Positions 1 through 28,302 of a stretch of DNA of 64,000 nucleotides are shown here, one piece after another. Numbering within the stretch: position 1 is the first letter of the stretch; each line of letters opens with the position of its first letter. Source of the stretch: Panopea generosa (taxonomy: Eukaryota > Mollusca > Bivalvia > Adapedonta > Hiatellidae); the NCBI GenBank assembly GCA_029582155.1, contig CM055907.1, positions 9,287,503-9,351,502 on the forward strand, read 5' to 3'. The notes under the pieces were generated by a model that saw only the letters and a list, made by a program, of their open reading frames with translations, was not told the DNA's origin and made no database searches. The translations under genes were made by a program, and so were the position numbers.

Positions 1-66
1 GAAAGACTTTGAGTGTGATATGCCTATAAGTTGTAAGAATTGTTTTGCAATCGTAGAAAAATAAAT
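1..66 (+). repeat. SINE 3' tail fragment
   Basis: The pattern GAGTGTGATATG, then TTGTAAGAATTGTTTTGCAAT, then AAAATAAATGA matches the 3' end of the SINE copies at 19991-20202, 49215-49390 and 62334-62536. Only the tail is in the window; the rest lies to the left. Confidence 0.6.
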
Positions 67-85
67 GAGTTTAAACCAAAGACGT

Positions 86-1505
86 GTAAAATATTTCAAC
101 AAGCTGTGATGCATCCAAGTACATCAAAGAAACCGTGTTCACCTTGTTGATTTACTTTGGCATTTGAATGAGACACAACAGAGATTTTACTTCTGTCATG
201 ACACTTTAAAATGCATAACATATACATATATCCCACTATACAGCAGATTTATCAGATGTGCTTATTTAAGATTGTATTCAACTAAAACAAGCAATAACTT
301 AATACAGCTGCATTTTCATTACTGCATGTAACACTGACAATTTGCCATTTGAAAGTTACACACAACCATGCTATGCAAGAACCAACATAACATTTGCCTT
401 CATTATTTTTAAGCAAACAATGCACGTAAATTATTTCATCAAGCTGTGATCCATCCAAATACATACAGGAATCAGTGTTCACCTTGTTGATTTACTTTAG
501 CATTTGAATGAGACACAACAGAGATTTAACTTCTGTCATGACACTTTAAAATGCATAACATATTCATGTATCTCACTATACAGCAGAACCAATAGAATGG
601 TTGCAACTGCCAATATGTTAATTTCTACAAACAAACCGACCCTTTGAAGATTGTATTCAACTAAGACAAGTAGTAACTTGCAGTACTTTTTTTCAGCCAT
701 AATTACATGTAGGTCATACTCCCAATGGCAAAAAGTATCTTTTTTTCCCAATTGAGTAGTAAAAATTCCCAATTGAAAGCTTCAATAACTGTCAATTGAA
801 ATTTGCCATAATTCCTTGATAAAATAAACGAAAATTTTCCCCATTCTAAATCAAGTATGACATCGATACTTTAATTAAATGGCCAGAGAAGCAAGTGTAC
901 ACATTTTTATGAAGTTGAACAAATATATTTAATGCAAAATTTTCCCAATGTTATGAAAATGCCGTAAAAATTCCCAAATCCAAGGGTATGGTTCATCTTC
1001 CCAAAATGGTAAAAAAAAAACACTTGACTTGTGAAAGTAAAAAGGTGCATTTTCATTATTGCAATTATCATTATTATATTTGACAATTGCCATTTGAAAT
1101 TTACACAGAACATGGACCAACAATAAGGCCATTCTTAAAAATATTTGTAAACTACACACTTCTACCGACCAACTTTTTTTTTCAAAATGACACTTAAAAT
1201 CAAAATCCAGCAAAAAGAATATTACCTACCTACCCACATGAAAAATACTCGACGCGGAGCAAACAAATATTTTTTCAGGATGGCCCAAGACATTTGCATA
1301 ATACTGCAAAAACATGCATGCAAGAACCAACATAGCAACATTTTGCCTTTATTACTTTTAAGCATCAATGCATGCAAGATATTTCATCAAGCTGTGATCC
1401 ATCCAAGTACATATAGGATTCAGTGTTCACCTTGTTGATTTACTTTAGCATTTGAATGAGACACAACAGAGATTTAACTTCTGTCACGACACTTTAAAAT
1501 GCATA
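86..1505 (+). repeat. Three direct copies of a ~130-165 bp segment in eIF4A intron 9
   Basis: Near-identical segments at about 86-250, 425-590 and 1376-1505 share CAAGCTGTGATCCATCCA, GTGTTCACCTTGTTGATTTA and GAGACACAACAGAGATTTAA. Spacing is 340 and 950 bp. Between copies the sequence is partly shared (GCATTTTCATTA.TGCA near 310 and 1050), as expected of old local duplications. No TIRs or A/B boxes were seen, so the family is unclassified. Confidence 0.7.
1125..1287. mobile_element. MITE family 1, copy 1
   Basis: Bounded by AAGGCCATTCTTAAAAATA and TTTTTTCAGGATGGCC, imperfect terminal inverted repeats. The internal ACCTACC.CACATGAAAAATACT and GCAAACAAATATTTTTTC are shared with the copies at 9273-9504 and 16314-16419. 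It is a short non-autonomous DNA transposon with no coding capacity; superfamily unknown. Confidence 0.6.
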
Positions 1506-1890
1506 GAGAGTACCCCCAACCCCCACACAAACCCTCTTGCGAGCGTGCAGAACCATTACTGTCAACATAAAACTATCCAACAAGAGATTGAACTTTGTAA
1601 TCATGAAGTTGTACTTAACTCATAGTCAATGAGCATTAGAAAACAAGCTAAATATATATTTTTTTGCCATAATCATTCATTTCAGATCACAATTTTTAAT
1701 AATAACAGACAAGCAGAAATATATAGAAAAAGCCAGATGTTTGATTTTGACAAGTCAGTTTTTTCCATGGTTCTCTACTTTCACTCCACTTGCATCTACA
1801 CCATCAGCAGATATATGCTGCTATATTTGCAATAAATGTAAAACAAAGTGCACATCAAATATCTAAAGCTACATGTATACGCCAAACTCA

Positions 1891-19498
<17,608 letters not shown>

Positions 19499-19540
19499 CT
19501 TCTTAGCTAAAAGTAGCGCGAATAAAGGAAAGAGACAGGG
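19499..19540 (-). promoter_or_regulatory. eIF4A 5' leader with a TOP-like pyrimidine tract
   Basis: Immediately upstream of the ATG the minus strand reads a pyrimidine run CTGTCTCTTTCCTTTATT (19538-19521), a GCGC-containing stretch, then the start codon. mRNAs for translation factors often begin with a 5' terminal oligopyrimidine tract that puts them under mTOR control, so this is a plausible cap-site region with a leader of about 30-40 nt. The transcription start is inferred, not seen. Confidence 0.45.
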
Positions 19541-19990
19541 TCGAATCACTTGCAGGAAATTACATTATAATTTCGTTATTTTTCCATTTATAGAATTTTT
19601 TTTATCTATTTAATAAATCATGCAAACAATGTCTAATTATTTATATATTTAACGTGATTAACTGATAAGCTTATTTAACGAATTGATATAAAGTACATTA
19701 TATAGCCGTACTATTTGATCGCGGATGAATATATACTACAACCTGTTTGACACCATGTGTGACGTCAGTTCTGAGTGGGGGGGGGGGGGGGGCAATTAAT
19801 AAAAGGGAATTAATTATTAGATGAATGTTGATTTTTATAGGTATTAGTTATCTCTCTTAGATAAGTTTTACCCTAAATTAGCGTTGTCTACTGCAAAACA
19901 CTCATTACAAGTTCTGTCCAGACTGAAATAGATTCGTGAGCAGTTTACGAAAGCTCTCGGTTTACTCTGCAATAAACTCTGGGTCATTAG
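19541..19990. other. Upstream region of eIF4A with poly-G tract
   Basis: Contains the CRE at 19760-19767 and a run of about 17 G from 19777. It is otherwise AT-rich with no recognisable gene. Confidence 0.5.
19760..19767 (-). promoter_or_regulatory. CRE palindrome TGACGTCA upstream of eIF4A
   Basis: A perfect 8 bp CREB/ATF site 262 bp upstream of the eIF4A ATG, next to a poly-G run at about 19777-19793. CREs close to promoters commonly bind CREB/ATF factors. A chance match is possible, but the same palindrome also stands before the other gene in the window. Confidence 0.4.
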
Positions 19991-20202
19991 TGCAGAACGT
20001 GGCCCAGTGCTAGAGTATCAAACGAATTAGCGGAGGGTCTTGGGTTCGATCCTCTGCCACTGCTATGTGTGGTGTCCTTGAGCAAGACATTTCCTCCGGA
20101 CATTATGCTTAGTACTGGATCCACCAAAGAATATTTCGAGCATAATTTGTCTGGCTAAGTTGTGATAACTTGTTTCGCAATCGAAGTAAAATAAATAAAT
20201 AT
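19991..20202 (+). repeat. tRNA-derived SINE (CTTGAGCAAGACA family)
   Basis: A head with GTGGCCCAGTGCTAGAG (degenerate A box) and GGGTTCGATCC (B box), then a body with GTCCTTGAGCAAGACATTT and TGCTTAGTACTGG, then ACTTGTTTCGCAATCGA and an AAATAAATAAAT tail. The body recalls the shared central domain of bivalve SINEs described as BivaMD; that link is from memory. Other copies: 1-66, 49215-49390, 62334-62536. Confidence 0.75.
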
Positions 20203-20416
20203 GAGTTCGAGTCTAATCTTGACTACGTTTTTTGTCGTTTAGTTCAAACATATTTTATTGCCATATAAAGACATATCAAATATATATCATGCATATAAGT
20301 CAAATATAATTTTGTCCTTTAATAATACACAATGCGCACAGTGCTGGTCCCTGGTCCGTCACCCCGAGTGGCAAGAACCCAGTTTTTAGTAGGTAAAAAC
20401 AGCCAAATATCCACCC

Positions 20417-20466
<50 letters not shown>
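20201..20466 (+). repeat. Left arm of a ~270 bp inverted-repeat pair, ending in (CT)n
   Basis: From ATGAGTTCGAGTCTAATCTT through TTTAGTTCAAACATATTTTA, CAATGCGCACAGTGCTGGTC and GCCAAATATCCACCCG to a (CT)n run at 20404-20466. It is a close reverse complement of 27312-27609, including the dinucleotide run. The arms enclose 6.8 kb of minisatellite-rich DNA. They could be TIRs of a large element or two opposed copies of one tRNA-derived repeat. Confidence 0.85.
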
Positions 20467-20469
<3 letters not shown>

Positions 20470-20559
20470 GCAGACAATCAGTGTTGGTATGCAGTATGGC
20501 GAAATCATCCGTGGTCTATATTTTTTCTGTACTATCATATGCAAACAGAACTGATTTGG

Positions 20560-20760
20560 AAGACACCCTTTCGAGGGCTAACAGACGATTTGTCAATCTC
20601 ACTCTTTCCTGTGATCTGGAATATTAACCGGTACTCGAAAACACCCATATCCACAAGTAATTGAGACTGGTAACTTTCCCGCTTGAATCAGCGTTGAGAG
20701 ATTAATGGCAATGATTTTTTAAAAGAAATAATGCATACTCGATGTACGAAATTGGAATGG
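20560..20760 (-). repeat. SINE fragment, family of 60173-60462, reversed
   Basis: GAGGGCTAACAGACGAT, AACCGGTACTCGAAAACACC, AGTAATTGAGACTGGTAACT and TTGAATCAGCGTTGAGAG are the body of this SINE on the minus strand. The tRNA-like head is absent. Confidence 0.6.
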
Positions 20761-20992
20761 AAGTAACACAGTTTTTTTATTCTCTATTAAATACGTGTAC
20801 AACCATTATCATTATCAACTCAGTTCGGTGAAAAGTAATTGTCTTTTAATGTTTTAATAAATGAACGTTGTTTGTTAAGATATGAAATGAATATACATGA
20901 TATGCAACACGTACAAAGTGATTCGGGAGGCACATAAACGTTGCTTGTTACACGTAAGTTCATATCTAACTAATGTTCAACAACTCACAGCC

Positions 20993-21152
20993 CACCGACC
21001 CACTCACTCACTCACCCACCCACCCACCCATTCACTCACTCACCCACCCACCCACCCATTCACTCACTCACCCACCCACCCACCCACCCACCCACCCACT
21101 CACTCACTCACCCACCGACCCACTCACTCACTCACCCACCCCCCAACTCACA
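20993..21152. repeat. (CACC)n/(ACTC)n tetranucleotide tract
   Basis: Alternating blocks of CCCA and CTCA repeats with occasional ATT and CGA interruptions. Low complexity; the Pro/His/Ser-rich frames read from it are artefacts. Confidence 0.85.
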
Positions 21153-21179
21153 CCTTGGTCATTTAACCCTGGTTACTGA

Positions 21180-21767
21180 CGTTTCATTCTGTTTTTATCG
21201 ATTTGTTATTTCTGTTCAATCTTTCAACTACTGTAAAATGGAATTCCCTCATCATCTTCCAACCTGATATCTTTAATGTATTTTGTTACTCTCTCCGTCT
21301 GTACGCCTGTTCGTCTTTTCATTCATTCAACCAGAAGAGGGAATATCATATTTGACGTTTCGTAAGTAAAAGTCATCTATTGTGATGGATCAGTAAAGGG
21401 ACTAAACTAGTTTTAGAACGGCACATATTTTATTGGCATATTTACATAACTTTACAAAACATTGCGTAATCAATTCTACACCAACAACAAATATTGACAC
21501 ATTTGCATAACTTTACAACACTTTGTATTATAAATTCTGCACCAGCGAGTAAGTAAACAAAATGAAACTAGCAACCCCGCTGTGGCCCGTCTAGGTACAG
21601 AAAGCAGATACAATTTTGGAAAAAAAACTTCGCAGGGGTCATGCCAATACATTTAACAATTATATCGGCCATTGAAATAGTATACATTTCATGGGTACGA
21701 AAATAGGAACTAACAGATATATCAGGCGGCACTGACAAATAAGTAAGATTACATCAGTAAGAATGTT
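21180..21767. other. Intergenic DNA without recognised features
   Basis: A loose duplication is visible around 21435-21540 (CATATTTACATAACTTTACA and CACATTTGCATAACTTTACA, about 63 bp apart). Nothing else recognised. Confidence 0.5.
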
Positions 21768-23406
21768 TGTTGGCACGGAGGGTTTCAATTCCGCGAATAC
21801 ACATAGCCTACTATCAGGCTATTGGCACGGAGGGATTCAAATCCGCGAATACACATAGCCTACTATCAGGCTATTGACACGGAGGGTTGTTTCAAATCCG
21901 CGAATACACATAGCCTACTATCAGGCTGTTGACACGGAGGGTTTCAAATCCGCGAATACACATAGCCTACTATAAGACTATTGGCACGAGGGATTTAAAT
22001 CCGCAAACACACATATGTTTCTATATTTGTCAGACTATTGTCACGGAAGGACACAAATCCACGAATACGCAGAGGTTTCTATAATTATCAAGCTATTGTC
22101 ACGGAGGGACTCAAATCTGCGAAAACACATAGGCTACTATAATCATCAGGCTATTGGCACAGAGGGACTCAAATCTGCAAATACACATAGCCTACTTTAT
22201 TTATCAGGCTTTCGTCACGGAAGGACTCAAATCCGCGAATACACATAGCTTACTATATTTATCAAGTTATTGTCACTGAGCCTACTATCAGGCTATTGAC
22301 ACGGAGGGATTCAAATCTGCAAACACACATAGGCTACTATATTCATGAGGCTATTGGCAGGGAGGGACTCTACTATATTTATCAGGTTATTGTCACTGAG
22401 CCTACTATCAGACTATTGAAACGGAGGGATTCAAATCTGCAAACACACATAGGCTACTATATTCATGAGGCTATTGGCAGGGAGGGACTCTACTATATTT
22501 ATCAGGTTATTGTCACTGAGCCTACTATCAGGCTATTGACACGGAGGGATTCAAATCTGCAAACACACATAGGCTACTATATTCATGAGGCTATTGGCAG
22601 GGAGGGACTCTACTATATTTATCAGGTTATTGTCACTGAGCCTACTATCAGACTATTGAAACGGAGGGATTCAAATACGCAAACACATATTTATCAGGTA
22701 ATTGTCACTGAGCCTACTATCAGGCTATTGACACGGAGGGATTCAAGTCCGTAAACACACATAGGCTACTATATTCATCAGGCTTTTAGCAGGGAGGGAC
22801 TCAAATCTGAGAAAACACATAGGCTACTATATTTATCAGGCTATTCTAACGGAGGGACTCGAACTTGTGAAAACACAAAGAATACTATATATATCGGGCT
22901 ATTGGCACGGAGGGACTCAAATCTGCGAAAACGCATATGCTACTATATTCATCAGGCTATTGGCACGGAGGGACTCAAATTTGCGAAAACACATAGGCTA
23001 GTATATATATCAGGTTATTGTCACTGAGGGACTCAATTCCGCGAACAAACATAGGCTACTATATATATCAGGCTATGGTCACGAATCGACACAAATCCGC
23101 GAATACACATAGGTTTCTAAATTTATCAGGCTTTTGCCATGGAGGGACTTAAACATGCGAAAACACATAGGCTATTATATTCATCAGGCTATTGGCACGG
23201 AGGGACTAAAATCTGCGAATACACATAGCCTTCTATATTTATCAGGCTATTGTCACGGAGAGACTCAAATCCACGAATACATATAGCCTACTATATATAT
23301 CAGGCTATTATCACTGAGGGATTTAAATCCACGAATACACAAAGGCTACTATATATTATACCAGGCTATTGTCACTGAGGGATTCAAATCCACGAATACA
23401 CAAAGT

Positions 23407-23445
<39 letters not shown>

Positions 23446-23710
23446 CTATTGGCACGGAGGGACTCAAATCCGCGAATACACATAGGCTACTATATATATA
23501 TATATCAGGCTATTGGCACGGAGGGATTCAAATTCGCGAATACACATAGCCTACTATATATATATCAGGCTATTGGCACGGAGATACTCAAACTCGCGAA
23601 AACACAGAGGTTACTATATTTATCAGGTTATTGGCAATGAGGGATTCATATCCGCGAATACACATAGCCCACTTTAAATATCAGGCTATTGGCATGAAGA
23701 GACTCAAATC
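21768..23710 (+). repeat. 52-60 bp minisatellite with hairpin and tRNA T-arm-like segment
   Basis: About 35 units. The early units are 52 bp (TGGCACGG at 21771 and 21823): GGCACGGAGGGATTCAAATC then CGCGAATACACATAGCC and TACTATCAGGCTATT. Early units contain a perfect hairpin ATAGCCT-ACTATC-AGGCTAT, first at 21803-21822. Later units read ATAGGCTACTATATTTATCA then GGCTATT and lose the pairing. A composite period of about 119 bp recurs at 22296-22670. A (TA)n run lies at 23411-23442. GGATTCAAATCC resembles a tRNA B box. Open frames across it are artefacts. Confidence 0.85.
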
Positions 23711-23714
23711 CAGG

Positions 23715-24625
23715 TCTACAGTCTTATAAACAACACAGCGAGAGACCAAGGTCTGCAGTCTAATAGACAAACAGCGAGAGACCAAGGTCTGCAGTCTGAT
23801 AGACAAACAGCGAGAGACCAAGGTCTGCAGTCTAATAGTCAACACAGCGAGAGACCAAGGTCTTCAGTCTTATAGACAACACAGCGAGAGACCAAGGTCT
23901 GCAGTCTGATAGACAAACAGCGAGAGACCAAGGTCTGCAGTCTAATAGACAACACAGCGAGAGACCAAGGTCTGTAGTCAGATAGACAAAAAGCGAGAGA
24001 CCAAGGCAAGGGCCATGATACATAACAAAGCGAGAGACCCAGGTCTGCAGTTTGATAGACAAAAAGCGAGAGACCCAGGTCTGCAGTCTGATAGACAAAA
24101 AGCGAGAGACCCAGGCAAGGGATCTCATAGACAACAAAATTAGAGACCAAGAAATAGCGCCCGACAGACAACAAGGTGAGAGTCCCAGAAACAGCGCCCG
24201 ACAGACAACAAAGTTAGAAATAGCGCCCGACAGACAACAAAGTTAGAGACCCAGAGATAAGGCCCGACTGACAACAAAGCTAGAGACCCAGAAATAAGGC
24301 CCGACTGACAACAAAGCTAGAGACCCAGAAATAAGGCCCGACAGACAACAACGTTAGAAACCCAGAAATAAGGCCCGACAGACAACAAAGTGAGAGACCC
24401 AGAAATAAGGCCCGACAGACAACAACGTAGAGACCCAGAAATAAGGCCCGACAGACAACAAAGTGAGAGACCCAGAAATAAGGCCTGACAGACAACAAAG
24501 TGAGAGACCCAGAAATAAGGCCCGACAGACAACAAAGTGAGAGACCCAGAAATAAGGCCTGACAGACAACAAAGTGAGAGACCCAGAAATAAGGCCCGAC
24601 AGACAACAACGTTAGAGACCCAGCT
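23715..24625 (+). repeat. 36-37 bp minisatellite, two subfamilies
   Basis: The left part (to about 24110) has AGAGACCAAGGTCTGCAGTC then TGATAGACAAACAGCG, with the small palindrome AGACC-AA-GGTCT. The right part has AGAGACCCAGAAATAAGGCC then CGACAGACAACAAAGTG, 37 bp exactly. The subfamilies share AGAGACC and AGACAACA and meet at about 24110-24250 in intermediate units. About 24 copies in all. It follows directly on the preceding minisatellite. Confidence 0.88.
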
Positions 24626-25300
24626 CTGGGTCTAACTGTAAAAGACCATATTCGTAAATTGTGTTCGTCTCTTTGATCAATTTATTGTAGATACAATTCT
24701 TTTATATAATTGAGCGAGTATCGTATATGCTAAACTATAGGTGGTAATTGAGGACATTGTGGAAGATTGACTTGTTCAAATGCGTTAAACATTGTTTAAA
24801 TTTTCCTGTTGTGGAAGAAGAAACTAAACCGCAGGGAAACCTTTGAATCGGTTTGATTGACAGGTATAATTGTTGATTTTATCAAGATTGATCAGACAGA
24901 GGGAGAAATATGTCGAAATGTCTACATCACCAGTATGTCGAAATGTTATCTGATCATTTTTGTTTATTATTTATGATAGAATTACAGCGGAAACGTCAAC
25001 CGAAATATGACTTTTGAATTATTGTCCATTGTACCCTTGTTTCAGGACACTACATGAGTTATGGCACGGTAGCAATCAACGGGATAGGGGACGGACTGAA
25101 CCTGATCGGTTGAGAGAACTTGTGCTCCAACACCATTTCATGTTGAAATAAACCATGATTAAACTACCGATGGTAACATACAATCTAAAAACTCACTTGT
25201 AACTTTTAAACAATCGCTAAAACGAAGCATTTCTGCGATAGTTTATGGTTTACCACTCATTCTGTACTTTAAATCAATATATTGTATTTACTTGAACTAA
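24626..25300. other. Intergenic DNA without recognised features
   Basis: No gene, tandem repeat or named family could be recognised in this AT-rich stretch. Confidence 0.5.
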
Positions 25301-25308
25301 TGTTTAGT

Positions 25309-25384
25309 GCTGCTGCTGCTGCTGCTGCTGTTGCTGTTGCTGTTGCTGTTGTTGTTGTTGTTGTTGTTGTTGTCGTTGTTGTTT
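25309..25384. repeat. (CTG)n/(TTG)n trinucleotide tract
   Basis: Starts as a CTG run, grades through CTGTTG into a TTG run with one TCG. An (AAAC)n-like run follows at about 25460-25488, and a CACCC-rich low-complexity stretch at 25528-25590. Confidence 0.9.
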
Positions 25385-25599
25385 TGTAATGAGAGAGAGA
25401 GAAAACGTGGATTATTCATTAAATTTGGCGCCATATGAATCCTGTGTGGCAAAAGTAAAACAAACAAATAAACAAACAAACAAACAAAGTTAATTCATTT
25501 CGTCGGCGTTGCGGATAACTCCTCTCTACACCCCCACACCCACACCCACACCCACCAAACCCCACCCACCCCACCACCACCAGCCCCGCCACAACTAAC

Positions 25600-26310
25600 T
25601 ATAGTGTATGCCCTGTAATAACTTCCTACCTCTACTACCGAAATCACCACTAGTTCAAATATAACCGTACATTCTTGTGTAAGTCTCCGATTCATAAATT
25701 CTAAGTTTTGGTAAATACAAAGATCACAATGGTCAGTTGTACGTGACAATATCTCGTAACGAGAACAGCTTACAAATAGTTTAATTGTCCCAAACAATGT
25801 AGAGCGATACTATTAACATCAACTGTATTGTCTCGGGTTCGTTTAAGGAGGCACAGGTACACTCTATGAAATAACTTCGTGTATTTTTATCCTTCCATAA
25901 GAATGGAAAATAATCCTTAGCAAATACATTACATATATTTCTGGATACGAAAGACAACAAAAAGATGCAATACAAAACTTTAAAAGTTCTTGATAACTTG
26001 CATGATGATAGAAACAATGAGAAAAAAAAGAGAAAATTCTGAGATTAAAACATCTCTAATAATTTTAGAAATAGTGCCTCAGAAGAAAATTATACATTAA
26101 AATGTTATAATCTGTTATTACTTTAAAAATTATATTTATTTCATATTATGAATTTTGTAAGGGTATAGAGGGATGGCCCATCCCAACCACCATACACCTA
26201 CTACGGGGTGATTAAATGGTTGAAAAAAAAATTCTGTACCGCATGTGAGCGAGGACACTTGTTTACCAGAAATCGTTTTTCATAGATGGTAACAGGATAT
26301 AGAACGCTTT
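25600..26310. other. Intergenic DNA without recognised features
   Basis: AT-rich; short chance frames only. Confidence 0.45.
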
Positions 26311-26313
26311 TAA

Positions 26314-26530
26314 GGTCCTCCGTGGCCGCGTGTTTTAAGACGCCGTCTCAAGATCACTTATAGTAGGTTCGAGTCCCGTTCGCTCCAAAAACTTTGTGTG
26401 AGAAAATTTCCAGTTACTTGCGGAAGGACGGTGGTTCTACTCAGTCTGAGGTCTTCCTCCGCCAGTAAAATTGGATATGCCATATATAACCTGAAATGTA
26501 TTGAAATGTGTTAAATCCTATTTAAAAAAT
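26314..26530 (+). repeat. tRNA-derived SINE (second family)
   Basis: Head with CCTCCGTGGCCGCGTG and GTAGGTTCGAGTCCC (B box), then a body with CCAGTTACTTGCGGAAGGAC, GGTGGTTCTACTCAGTCTGA, GGTCTTCCTCCGCC and ATATGCCATATATAACCTGA, and an A-rich end. Related copies at 35365-35555 and 43822-43945. Confidence 0.7.
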
Positions 26531-26539
26531 GGAACGCTT

Positions 26540-27187
26540 TAATACGATAAGTAGCTGTTACTGATCCATCCATGGACCATTCAAGCGCCAGAGCGAGCCC
26601 ATCTCGGTCAGACTATTGCAGGCCAAACGTTGTAATATTGTTAACTATTTTTCTTGTTCAATCTTAGTATTTGTGTTGTTAAACTGTACATATATCCATA
26701 TATTTTATATTTATGTTATTCGTTTTACATTCTTATTGCTAAACTAATAACATAATTATAAAAAAAATACAAAAAAACATTTAGAATAAATTAACTCAAA
26801 GATAATTAAACAGTAAGAATCTAAAACACAATACCAGTATTCAACTTTACGACAAGAATGTATAATAATGAACATAAATATAAAAAACATCGAAGACATA
26901 TAGAAGTTGAACAACACGAATTGAAAAAAGCACAAAAAACACTGGTAATATTTATATTCTTGTTCATAAAAAAAGACGTTACATTATGAACTTGTAACGA
27001 GAGAAATGGTTAAACAATATTGTTACGTTTGGCCTGTCATATCAGACCGTAGTCAAATGCACGTTGTTTTAAACTTATAACTGCATTGTACATTTTTTTT
27101 TGAAAATTCATTTATACGGTCGGTTTCTTTTGCATTAGATTTACACATGCTGGTACGGGTATGCACTTAGAGTGGTGAAGTACCGTA
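26540..27187. other. Intergenic DNA without recognised features
   Basis: AT-rich, no gene or repeat family recognised. Confidence 0.45.
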
Positions 27188-27236
27188 TAAAGAAGAAGAA
27201 GAAGAAGAAGAAGAAGAAGAAGAAGAAGAAGAAGAT
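27188..27236. repeat. (GAA)n trinucleotide tract
   Basis: About 15 GAA repeats, lying some 75 bp before the (GA)n run of the right inverted arm. Confidence 0.9.
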
Positions 27237-27308
27237 AATAATTGACTCTTGAAAAAAGTATCAGAGTTGTAGATAAAGTAGTCTACTGCGTATCATCAAG
27301 AATCGTGT

Positions 27309-27311
<3 letters not shown>

Positions 27312-27384
<73 letters not shown>

Positions 27385-27609
27385 CACGCGGGTGGATATT
27401 TGGCTGTTTTTTTACTTACTAAAAACTAGGTTCTTGCCACTCGGGATGACGGACCAGGGACCAGCACTGTGCGCATTGTGTATTTTTAAAGGACAAAAAT
27501 ATATTTGACTTATATGCATGATATATACTTGATATGTCTTTATATGGCAATAAAATATGTTTGAACTAAAGAATAAAAAAAATGTTGTCCAGAATAGACT
27601 CGAACTCAT
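27312..27609 (-). repeat. Right arm of the inverted-repeat pair, starting with (GA)n
   Basis: A (GA)n run of about 70 bp (27313-27382), then CGGGTGGATATTTGGCTG, ACTCGGGATGACGGACCAGG, GACCAGCACTGTGCGCATTG and TATGTTTGAACTAAAGAA to AGACTCGAACTCAT, mirroring 20201-20466. Read on the minus strand, the sequence outside it (to about 27690) continues as CCATGAGTTCGAGTC preceded by tRNA-like text. This arm may therefore include more of a tRNA-derived head than the left arm does. Confidence 0.85.
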
Positions 27610-28211
27610 GGTACAACGATAACAAATCTAATGCTATAAAAATAGGGCTTTGGCCATCTAATACCTAGATGGATTTAATACACATGTAGTAATTAGTTTA
27701 TTATATATTAATAAAAGTTCAATTTAAGACTTACTTACTTTTATTGTGTCACCTTAATGGGCATAGGAGCGTTTCAATTATTGAGGAGAGCAAAGTAGGA
27801 CTATATGTAGGCTCTTCCAATCCGGACCCGAACTGCATCCCCGGCCCCTACGCCTATGACCATATTCAATATAAAAAAAAAGAAATGCTGACCCTCACTT
27901 ATTTTAGAATCTATTTCAAAATATAAAAAAAAATGCATTTCGAAATCTATTTCGTAATCTGACCGTATTCCCTCGTATGCGTTGATCTAAAAGGCTATCA
28001 AAGGTTTAAAAATTTTCATTACAAATACGTTTGTGGTTTATTAATGCTAACAGGAATAAAACAATACATTTTGTAGGCCAATATTTCACAATGGCCGGTA
28101 TTGTCATTTAAATATATCAATTAAGTATATTTTTTATCACGAGCCAATCAAAAACGTTAACAATCGGTGTGAGAATTTCCCTTATTGCGCCTCGCTTTGG
28201 TTGAGTTGACC

Positions 28212-28219
28212 TGACGTCA
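28212..28219 (+). promoter_or_regulatory. CRE palindrome TGACGTCA upstream of ATP1B
   Basis: A perfect CREB/ATF palindrome 84 bp before the ATG, preceded by a CCAAT box at 28144-28148 (GAGCCAATCAA). It lies where a proximal promoter is expected. Vertebrate Na,K-ATPase subunit genes respond to CREB/ATF; that extension to this gene is inference. Confidence 0.5.
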
Positions 28220-28302
28220 GAGGCACCGCAGTTTTATTTATGGATTAGTTACGGCTAGAAGTGTATCCATCCGGGCACTCAAACTCTCTCTTTGCAAGAA
28301 AA

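Noticed and set aside
21160-24609. Frames over the minisatellites (LSVGPYFWVSHFVVC and THIGYYIHEAIGREG types)
   Set aside because: These are translations of the 37 bp and 52-60 bp repeats. They occur in several overlapping frames with no gene-like features.
21768-24625. CRISPR-like array (regular repeats)
   Set aside because: There are no unique spacers; units are contiguous tandem copies and the DNA is eukaryotic.
25495-26017. Two minus-strand frames of 100 and 78 codons
   Set aside because: One overlaps a CACCC-rich tract, neither has a recognisable domain, and there are no supporting splice or promoter signals.
28261-28302. Upstream in-frame extension of ATP1B from a GTG at 28261
   Set aside because: The ATG at 28303 has a good context and gives the usual length of the cytoplasmic tail. 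The 14 upstream codons are an open leader without family similarity.
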